Source of the DNA: an uncultured Rubritalea sp.
GTDB taxonomy: Bacteria > Verrucomicrobiota > Verrucomicrobiia > Verrucomicrobiales > Akkermansiaceae
Assembly (NCBI GenBank): GCA_937951395.1
Contig: CALFBV010000125.1
Span: 1 to 6,241, forward strand
Reading direction: 5' to 3'
DNA length: 6,241 nt
Below, one piece after another: positions 1-4,741 of the stretch. Made by a program: the position numbers and the translations under genes. The notes under the pieces are model-generated. The model saw only the letters and a list, made by a program, of their open reading frames with translations, had not been told where the DNA came from and made no database searches. The first letter of the stretch is position 1. Every line of letters begins with the position of its first letter.

Positions 1-1
1 C

Positions 2-205
2 ACAGAAATTCTCAAAACCGCCTTCGAAGACAACCAAAACGCCCACATCATCCAGAAAGACGGCACCTCAGTAAGAAAGGTGAAAGCCAAGAACAAAGAC
101 AAAGCCACCCGCCTCCAGCAAACCCTACAAAAGCAGGCAGAAAAAGCCACCAAAGCCAACACCTACCTCCAGTCCACCACCTTCGAGCCACATACCCCGA
201 GTTAA
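2..205 (+). CDS. C-terminal fragment of an unidentified protein
   Basis: The gene is cut by the left edge, and only its last 67 codons before a TAA are visible. The peptide begins TEILKTAFEDNQ and ends FEPHTPS. It is hydrophilic and rich in lysine, glutamine and alanine, with a central charged helical stretch (KVKAKNKDKATRLQQTLQKQ) that could form a coiled coil. I see no membrane segment or known motif and do not recognise the family. This frame was preferred over the frame starting at base 1, which gives a histidine-, proline- and arginine-rich peptide typical of an out-of-frame reading. The stop lies 14 nt before the next start on the same strand, so the two genes may share a transcript. 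Function is unknown. Confidence 0.6.
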   Translation, partial: TEILKTAFEDNQNAHIIQKDGTSVRKVKAKNKDKATRLQQTLQKQAEKATKANTYLQSTTFEPHTPS

Positions 206-219
206 CGCCCTGAGCTATC

Positions 220-813
220 ATGATCAACCAATCCAAACTATACTCCACCATACTCTCCTATGCAGTACTTACAGGCCTAACCCATGCAGAGCCACCGGCT
301 CCCAAAAAGTCAGAACCTATTGAAGTTCAATACAGCACAAAGCCAGTCAAAGGAATACCCCAATCTTGGGTGGGTGACAAAGGCCCAGACGTCCTACGGT
401 ATGCCAATTTCATCCAAGACCTCGGCCTAAAAAATATCACGCCTTATGACATACTCTATCCTTACTTTAAGACCAGATCCAAAAACACAAGCTCCATTCC
501 ACCAAGACATTTATGGCAAAATATAGCCCCTACTCTGAGAGTCGTAGACGAGCTAGCATCACGTCTGAAAGCGAAGACAAAACCATTTCTCAGCATCTAC
601 CGCTCTCCTGCCCACAATAGAATTCTTCGTGGACGTTCAAAATCTCAACGCCTAACAAATGGAGCTCTCAGCGTTCAATTCTATGGAGTAGATGCCAGCA
701 AAGTAACCAAAGCCGCTAGACAACTACGCAAAGAAGGATTCTTCAAAGGCGGCATAGGTGCCTATACAAGCTTCACCCATATCGACACCCGAGGACATAA
801 TCTAGATTGGTAA
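220..813 (+). CDS. Exported M15/DUF882 (YcbK-like) peptidase-fold protein, probably lacking zinc ligands
   Basis: This 197-residue protein has a likely Sec signal peptide at residues 1-23 (hydrophobic ILSYAVLTGL, then THA before EPP, a good signal peptidase I site). The mature protein would lie in the periplasm or envelope. The C-terminal half matches the small peptidase M15 / DUF882 fold: IYRSPAHN (126-133) is the usual 'YRSPAxN' strand, and GGIGAYTSFTHIDTRG (177-192) is the usual ending 'GGIGxYxSFxHxDxRG'. Family members cleave peptidoglycan cross-links using a zinc held by two His and one Asp. Here the 'SxxxH...A-D' segment reads SKSQRLTNGALSV, so the His position is Arg144 and the Asp position is Ser151. 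Only H187 and D189 of the motif remain. A binding or structural role is therefore more likely than hydrolysis. The ATG at 220 is the first start after an in-frame TGA at 211-213. No Shine-Dalgarno sequence is visible. The fold assignment is fairly secure. The loss of activity is inferred from motif alignment alone. Confidence 0.75.
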   Translation: MINQSKLYSTILSYAVLTGLTHAEPPAPKKSEPIEVQYSTKPVKGIPQSWVGDKGPDVLRYANFIQDLGLKNITPYDILYPYFKTRSKNTSSIPPRHLWQNIAPTLRVVDELASRLKAKTKPFLSIYRSPAHNRILRGRSKSQRLTNGALSVQFYGVDASKVTKAARQLRKEGFFKGGIGAYTSFTHIDTRGHNLDW

Positions 814-843
814 ATCCTTTACTAACTCTCCCGCATCCCCTAT

Positions 844-857
844 CAGCGCATGCGCTG
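844..857. repeat. Perfect 14-bp palindrome upstream of alaS
   Basis: CAGCGCATGCGCTG equals its own reverse complement. It sits in the 89-bp spacer between the M15-like gene and alaS, ending 45 bp before the alaS start. As RNA it would form a 5-bp stem with a CAUG loop. No T-run follows on either strand, so it is not a standard intrinsic terminator. It could be an operator or a transcript-processing hairpin. E. coli AlaRS is known to bind a palindrome near its own promoter, so an autoregulatory site is conceivable here, but that is only an analogy. Confidence 0.5.
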
Positions 858-902
858 GGTGAGTAACTCCACATCCACTATTTACCGTTCACCATTCAAA
901 AA

Positions 903-3737
903 ATGACCGCTTCAGAAATTCGTCAAAGCTTCCTAGATTTCTTCGCTGAGAAACAACACACCATCGTGCCTTCCGCACCGCTGCTTCCGCAGTCACCTGG
1001 ATTGTTGTTTACCAATGCGGGGATGAACCAATTTGTCCCATATTTCCTAGGCACTGAGAAGGCGCCCTACACCCCTGCTCGCGCCACGGACACCCAGAAA
1101 TGCATCCGTGCTGGAGGCAAGCATAATGACCTAGATGACGTAGGCTACGACACCTACCACCACACCATGTTTGAAATGTTAGGCAACTGGTCATTCGGTG
1201 ATTATTTCAAGGAAGAAGCCATCGCATGGGCATGGGAGCTACTCGTCGAGCGCTGGGGATTCCCGGCTGAGAGACTCTACGCTACCGTTTATAATCCTGA
1301 TAAATCTAAAGGAGACCCATCAGTATTTGATAACGAGGCATACGACCTTTGGGCTGAGCTATTTAAGAAAAAAGGACTCGATCCAGAGATCCACATCGTC
1401 AACGGAAACGTGGCAGATAACTTCTGGAAAATGGGGGATACCGGCCCCTGCGGACCCTGCTCAGAACTCCACCTAGACCTCACCCCTGAGGGCGATACCA
1501 AAGGCGAGCTCGTCAACAAAGACTCAGATCTCTGCATCGAACTATGGAACCTCGTCTTCATCCAGTTTAATGCCGAGGCAGACGGAACCTACCGTGATCT
1601 ACCTGCCAAGCACGTCGATACCGGCATGGGATTCGAGCGTGCGGTGAACATCATTCAGGGCACCAAGAACTTCACAGACTTCTCCATTAAGCCTACCAAC
1701 TACGCCACAGACGTTTTCACACCCATCTTCAAAAAGCTAGAAGAACTCTCCGGGAAAACTTACCAAGACATCTACCCAGAAAGTGTGGATGTAGATAAGT
1801 CAACACTCAGCGATGAGATGAAGGAAGCCATCGCCTTCCGCGTGATAGCAGACCACATCCGCACCCTCTCGCTCTCGATAGCAGATGGCATCATGCCTGG
1901 AAACAACGGCAGAAACTACGTCCTCCGCCGCATCCTCCGCCGTGCCGTAAACTACGGCCGCACGCTCGGATTCATAGGTGATAAATGCTTCCTCCCAGAG
2001 CTAGTAGACACACTCGTCGCAGAGTTCGGTGACATATTCCCAGAAGTAAAAGACCGCGCAGCAAACATCAAGAAAACACTGAACACAGAAGAAGAATCCT
2101 TTAATAGAACACTCGCGAGAGGACTTGCTAGATTTGATAAAGAACTAGCTAATACAAAAGAAACACTCGCTGGAGACTTCGCGTTCAAACTCTATGACAC
2201 CTTTGGGTTCCCAATCGATCTAACAGAAATTCTCTGCCAGCAGAACGGCATAGGACTCGACATGGATCGGTTTGATACCCTAATGAAAGAGCAGAAAAGC
2301 CGTGGTGACGGAGGTAAGGAAAAGACCATCGTCAGAGCGCTAGACATCTCTACCGAGCAAACCACCGAGTTCATAGGCTTCGATAATGATGCATCAGAAG
2401 CAACCATCACCGAAGTTCACGAGGACGAAGAAAACACCTACCTCATCACTGATAAGTCACCCTACTACGTAGAAATGGGCGGCCAGAAAGGGGATACCGG
2501 CACACTCACTATCAATGACGAGACCTACACCGTAGATAAAGTCATCAAGATAGGCAACGCGATCGCCCACCTAGTCAACAACTCACAACTCACAACTCAC
2601 AAATTTCAAATTGGAGATTCAATTGATTTATCAATTAACTCCACTCAACGAAGAAAGATAGAAGCTCACCACACCGCGACACATTTATTGCACTGGGCGC
2701 TTCATGAGATCGTCTCAGAAGATGCTACCCAGCAGGGATCACTCGTCACGGCAGACCGTCTAAGATTTGACTTCTCATCCGCCGCCCTCACCCCAGAAGA
2801 GATCATAGAAGTAGAGGCTAAAGTGAATTCCGTCATTACAGAAGATGGCAGCGTTTCCTGGAAAGAAGTCCCGCATGTAGACGTGAAAGACCGCAAGGAC
2901 ATCATCCAGTTCTTCGGAGACAAATACGGAGAACTCGTACGCGTCGTCCAGATAGGCGGCGAGTCACAAGCACTCAATGGCTACTCCATGGAGCTCTGTG
3001 GAGGCGCACACGTGAACAAGACCTCAGACATCGGCATCTTTAAGATCAAGTCCGAAGGCGCTATCGCCTCAGGAGTGCGCCGCATCGAGGCAGCTTGTGG
3101 TGAATCTGCATGGAATTGGCTACATGAAGAAGTAGCCAAGCTTAGACTAGAAGAGAAAGTACAACTCGCTAAACTGAAAACCATTCAAGAGAAACTAGAA
3201 TCACTCGGTGCAGAACCAGTGACCGTCCCATCCTTCCCACGTATCATGACCGCCATGCTAGTAGAAGGAAATGATTACAAGCAGATCAAGACCACGCATT
3301 ACCAGTATCTCGAATACATCCAAACGCTCAAAGACACCGCAACAAATGCGGACAAAGCACTCAAAAAAGCACAGACCGCCGCTGCCGCACAGATGGCAGA
3401 TCTAGCGCTCGTAGAACTGTTAGAAAAAGGCGGCAACATCGTAGAACTCTTCGAAGGGCCAGCGAGCCTGCTCCAAGAACTCCTTAATGGTTGCAAGAAA
3501 AAGCAATTTACTCATGCGGCAGTATTCATCGTGGACGATGGTGATAAACTCCACCTCGGAGCACTCAGCGGAACCGATGGGCAAGCAGCCGGCCACATGG
3601 CAGGCAAGCTCATCCAGACCCTAACCACCCTCGCTGGTGGCAAAGGCGGCGGCAAGCCAGACATGGCACGCGGAGCCGCCCCACAGAGAGAAATGGCAGA
3701 GGAACTAAAAGCTAAAGCAGCTGAACTACTCAGCTAA
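903..3737 (+). CDS. alaS: Alanyl-tRNA synthetase
   Basis: This cytoplasmic class II synthetase charges tRNA-Ala with alanine using ATP and clears mischarged Ser- and Gly-tRNA-Ala. The 944-residue protein is complete and somewhat longer than E. coli AlaRS (about 876). The catalytic core (about 1-250) carries motif 2 with R69 in [11 protein letters not shown], the [11 protein letters not shown] signature (178-188) and motif 3 DTGMGFER (239-246). The tRNA-recognition helical region follows (about 300-475, with [12 protein letters not shown] and the arginine-rich [17 protein letters not shown]). A beta-barrel linker spans about 480-580. The editing domain has the HxxxH pair H590/H594 and C699/H703 in ELCGGAH, where most relatives have CGGTH. 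A charged coiled-coil hairpin (about 742-830) leads to the C-Ala/DHHA1 domain, which ends with the glycine-rich [13 protein letters not shown] (912-924). The ATG at 903 gives the standard beginning 'MTxxEIRxxFLxFF'. No Shine-Dalgarno sequence is seen. A RidA-like gene follows after 14 nt. Identification is essentially certain. Confidence 0.99.
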   Translation: MTASEIRQSFLDFFAEKQHTIVPSAPLLPQSPGLLFTNAGMNQFVPYFLGTEKAPYTPARATDTQKCIRAGGKHNDLDDVGYDTYHHTMFEMLGNWSFGDYFKEEAIAWAWELLVERWGFPAERLYATVYNPDKSKGDPSVFDNEAYDLWAELFKKKGLDPEIHIVNGNVADNFWKMGDTGPCGPCSELHLDLTPEGDTKGELVNKDSDLCIELWNLVFIQFNAEADGTYRDLPAKHVDTGMGFERAVNIIQGTKNFTDFSIKPTNYATDVFTPIFKKLEELSGKTYQDIYPESVDVDKSTLSDEMKEAIAFRVIADHIRTLSLSIADGIMPGNNGRNYVLRRILRRAVNYGRTLGFIGDKCFLPELVDTLVAEFGDIFPEVKDRAANIKKTLNTEEESFNRTLARGLARFDKELANTKETLAGDFAFKLYDTFGFPIDLTEILCQQNGIGLDMDRFDTLMKEQKSRGDGGKEKTIVRALDISTEQTTEFIGFDNDASEATITEVHEDEENTYLITDKSPYYVEMGGQKGDTGTLTINDETYTVDKVIKIGNAIAHLVNNSQLTTHKFQIGDSIDLSINSTQRRKIEAHHTATHLLHWALHEIVSEDATQQGSLVTADRLRFDFSSAALTPEEIIEVEAKVNSVITEDGSVSWKEVPHVDVKDRKDIIQFFGDKYGELVRVVQIGGESQALNGYSMELCGGAHVNKTSDIGIFKIKSEGAIASGVRRIEAACGESAWNWLHEEVAKLRLEEKVQLAKLKTIQEKLESLGAEPVTVPSFPRIMTAMLVEGNDYKQIKTTHYQYLEYIQTLKDTATNADKALKKAQTAAAAQMADLALVELLEKGGNIVELFEGPASLLQELLNGCKKKQFTHAAVFIVDDGDKLHLGALSGTDGQAAGHMAGKLIQTLTTLAGGKGGGKPDMARGAAPQREMAEELKAKAAELLS
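2580..2600 (+). repeat. Three tandem copies of the heptamer AACTCAC inside alaS
   Basis: AACTCAC occurs three times head to tail, in the codons for the loop between the beta-barrel and editing core of AlaRS (around residues 560-567, NSQLTTHK). Three 7-nt units equal seven codons, so the frame is kept. Gain or loss of one unit would frameshift an essential gene. The protein alignment with family memory shows no obvious extra residues here, so this is probably a variable loop whose codons drifted into a repeat. Confidence 0.6.
2611..2643. repeat. Imperfect inverted repeat inside alaS
   Basis: AATTGAT (2621-2627) and ATCAATT (2630-2636) form a perfect 7-bp inverted repeat with a 2-nt loop. TGGAG (2612-2616) and CTCCA (2639-2643) flank it as an outer stem. 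The segment is AT-rich compared with the surrounding alaS sequence and directly follows the AACTCAC repeats. It encodes [10 protein letters not shown], which is normal AlaRS beta-barrel sequence. It may be an mRNA hairpin or coincidence. Confidence 0.4.
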
Positions 3738-3751
3738 AAAAACTTACCTCT

Positions 3752-4108
3752 ATGATAGACCGCCAACAAACCAAGCAACGCATGAGCCGTATCGTGGTCC
3801 ATAACGATACCATTTATCTCTGCGGCCAAGTCTGTAAAGACACCACCACAGAGCCAACCATCCGCGAGCAAACAGCATCCATGCTAGAGAAAGTCGATGA
3901 GCTTCTATTAGAAGCCGGCTCAGACCGCGAGCACCTACTCTCTGCCACCGTTTACATCCGCGACATGAAAGACTTCGCCATCATGAACGAGGTTTGGGAT
4001 GCCTGGATCCCAGAAGGCCACGCCCCCGCCAGAGCCTGTGTAGAAGCAAGAATGGCAAGACCCGAGCTACTGGTAGAAGTATCCGTGATCGCTGCGGTAG
4101 TGAAGTGA
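3752..4108 (+). CDS. RidA/YjgF-superfamily protein, YoaB-like
   Basis: This 118-residue cytoplasmic protein is full length for the RidA superfamily, whose members form trimers. Canonical RidA hydrolyses reactive enamines or imines such as 2-aminoacrylate, which arises from PLP enzymes. The body of the protein ([17 protein letters not shown] at 11-27, then [20 protein letters not shown] at 76-95) looks most like the E. coli YoaB branch, whose substrate is not well defined. The conserved arginine is R94 in APARACVE. The C-terminal glutamate of the active site corresponds to E109 in [10 protein letters not shown]. The position that is Ser in 'SGQ' of canonical RidA is Cys24 here. The start lies 14 nt after the alaS stop, which suggests one operon. 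M11 is a possible alternative start, but residues 1-10 resemble normal N-terminal family sequence. Family assignment is strong. Deaminase activity is inferred. Confidence 0.92.
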   Translation: MIDRQQTKQRMSRIVVHNDTIYLCGQVCKDTTTEPTIREQTASMLEKVDELLLEAGSDREHLLSATVYIRDMKDFAIMNEVWDAWIPEGHAPARACVEARMARPELLVEVSVIAAVVK

Positions 4109-4115
4109 GTCACTA

Positions 4116-4133
4116 GCACCGGGTGCGTTTTTT
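4116..4133 (+). terminator. Weak intrinsic terminator candidate after the RidA-like gene
   Basis: GCAC-CGG-GTGC followed by G and six T residues lies 8 bp after the RidA-like stop codon. The stem has only four or five pairs and a tight loop, so termination may be inefficient. The position at the end of the alaS-RidA unit supports the call. Confidence 0.45.
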
Positions 4134-4160
4134 GTAAATTGTGAATTTCGCACTTTACAA
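4132..4160. promoter_or_regulatory. Operator-like inverted repeat overlapping the TIR gene promoter
   Basis: TTGTAAA (4132-4138) and TTTACAA (4154-4160) are perfect inverted arms. GTG (4141-4143) and CAC (4151-4153) form a nested inner pair. The arm centres are 22 bp apart, about two helical turns, which suits a dimeric repressor. The right arm contains the proposed -35 hexamer of the TIR gene. The same sequence could instead fold as an RNA hairpin in readthrough transcripts from upstream. No regulator gene is visible in the window. Confidence 0.4.
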
Positions 4161-4182
4161 GCTTTTGAAATTGATCTATCTT
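4154..4182 (+). promoter_or_regulatory. Sigma70-like promoter of the TIR-NACHT module
   Basis: TTTACA (4154-4159, five of six matches to TTGACA) and TATCTT (4177-4182, four of six matches to TATAAT) are separated by the ideal 17 bp. A start point 7-8 nt after the -10 falls at 4189-4190, on the A of the TIR gene start codon. The transcript would then be leaderless or nearly so, which fits the absence of a Shine-Dalgarno sequence. This is predicted from spacing and consensus only. Confidence 0.45.
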
Positions 4183-4189
4183 TCTCAAC

Positions 4190-4708
4190 ATGAAAGCAGA
4201 TCACCTCATTTTTATCTCACACAAACACCACGAAGCTACCTCCCATACAGAGGAGTTCGTAAGCCATCTTGAAAAGAGCCTCAGCACTCTCCCTTCAAAA
4301 TACAGAGATAGATTCACGCTCAAGTTATTCTTCGATGCATCTCCTGAAAACGGCTTCCAAGCTCAAGGAGGCTTCATGCAGGAGCAACAAGATGAAAAGT
4401 GTGAGCAAGCATCCATGGCTATTATTCTATGGAACGATGGCTACGAAACATCTACCCCTTGCCTCAGAGAGCTGAGCTACTTCCTCAAACAAGAAGGGAC
4501 GACTTGGATCGAGAATAAGCCCTCCATCAACTTACTTGAGCATGGACGATCACAAGACATGGGTGAGCCGTATTGTAATAAATGGAGATTCCCCATTCCC
4601 GATGACCAGAGTCTCATCGCTTTCTGGGAACACGCATCTGACTCTCAAAAAAACAAACTCATAGGCAACCTTCGCGAAACGCTCTGTGAAACCATATCCA
4701 AGCTCTAA
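4190..4708 (+). CDS. Stand-alone TIR-like domain protein, putative effector
   Basis: This is a 172-residue soluble protein with no signal peptide or membrane segment. It reads as a single TIR-type domain. It has a first strand LIFISHKHH (6-14, compare TIR box 1 'FISH'), a helix TEEFVSHLEKSL (20-31), a strand ending LKLFFDA (44-50) and a loop with SPENGF. Then come a helix, the core strand MAIILWNDGY (76-85) and the segment STPCLREL (88-95), which fits the TIR 'SxxCxxEL' motif. E94 is the candidate catalytic glutamate. Bacterial TIR domains in defence systems commonly hydrolyse NAD+ or make cyclic ADP-ribose signals, so an effector role is inferred. About 165 residues match the middle of the downstream NACHT protein at roughly 40% identity by hand count, including identical LLEHGR and TEEF blocks. 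The core strand is atypical in having Trp81 where TIRs usually have Ser. The ORF is in the same frame as the next gene and 33 bp from it. A SEFIR-type relative is an alternative family. Confidence 0.65.
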   Translation: MKADHLIFISHKHHEATSHTEEFVSHLEKSLSTLPSKYRDRFTLKLFFDASPENGFQAQGGFMQEQQDEKCEQASMAIILWNDGYETSTPCLRELSYFLKQEGTTWIENKPSINLLEHGRSQDMGEPYCNKWRFPIPDDQSLIAFWEHASDSQKNKLIGNLRETLCETISKL

Positions 4709-4729
4709 AACCCTAATTTAAACTCTCGA

Positions 4730-4735
4730 TACAAT
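4730..4735 (+). promoter_or_regulatory. Possible -10 hexamer just upstream of the NACHT gene
   Basis: TACAAT matches TATAAT at five of six positions and ends 7 nt before the ATG at 4742. A transcript starting there would be leaderless, the same geometry proposed for the TIR gene. No convincing -35 is seen 17 bp upstream (AAAACC), so it may be a weak internal promoter or chance in AT-rich sequence. Confidence 0.3.
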
Positions 4736-4741
4736 AACATC

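Noticed and set aside
1..213. Alternative plus-strand frame reading through to TGA at 211-213
   Set aside because: The translation is dominated by His, Pro, Arg and Gln with low complexity. The +2 frame gives a normal amino acid mix with a lysine-rich helical segment.
48..251. Minus-strand 67-codon ORF rich in Trp, Gly and Leu
   Set aside because: It lies opposite the hydrophilic tail of the first gene and the start of the second. Its composition is the antisense of an A/C-rich coding strand, and it has no family resemblance.
844..857. Palindrome as an intrinsic terminator of the M15-like gene
   Set aside because: No T-rich tract follows on either strand, and the stem has only five pairs around a tetraloop.
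2580..2643. Palindromic element inserted in frame into alaS
   Set aside because: The encoded residues still read as normal AlaRS beta-barrel sequence leading into HHTATH with no evident extra length. It is listed only as a low-interest repeat.
1009..3496. Several 60-90 codon ORFs antisense to, or out of frame within, alaS
   Set aside because: alaS is unambiguous across the whole interval. These ORFs are serine- and cysteine-rich shadows with no motifs or start signals.
3952..4191. Minus-strand 79-codon ORF covering the end of the RidA-like gene and the downstream spacer
   Set aside because: It is mostly antisense to the conserved RidA-like sequence. The rest overlaps the promoter region, and no homology is recognised.
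4190..4708. Small protein as a caspase-like or CHAT protease, because of its His and Cys residues
   Set aside because: The order and spacing of LIFISH, the LFFD strand and STPCLREL fit a TIR-type fold better, and no protease 'HG' or 'DxC' motif is seen.
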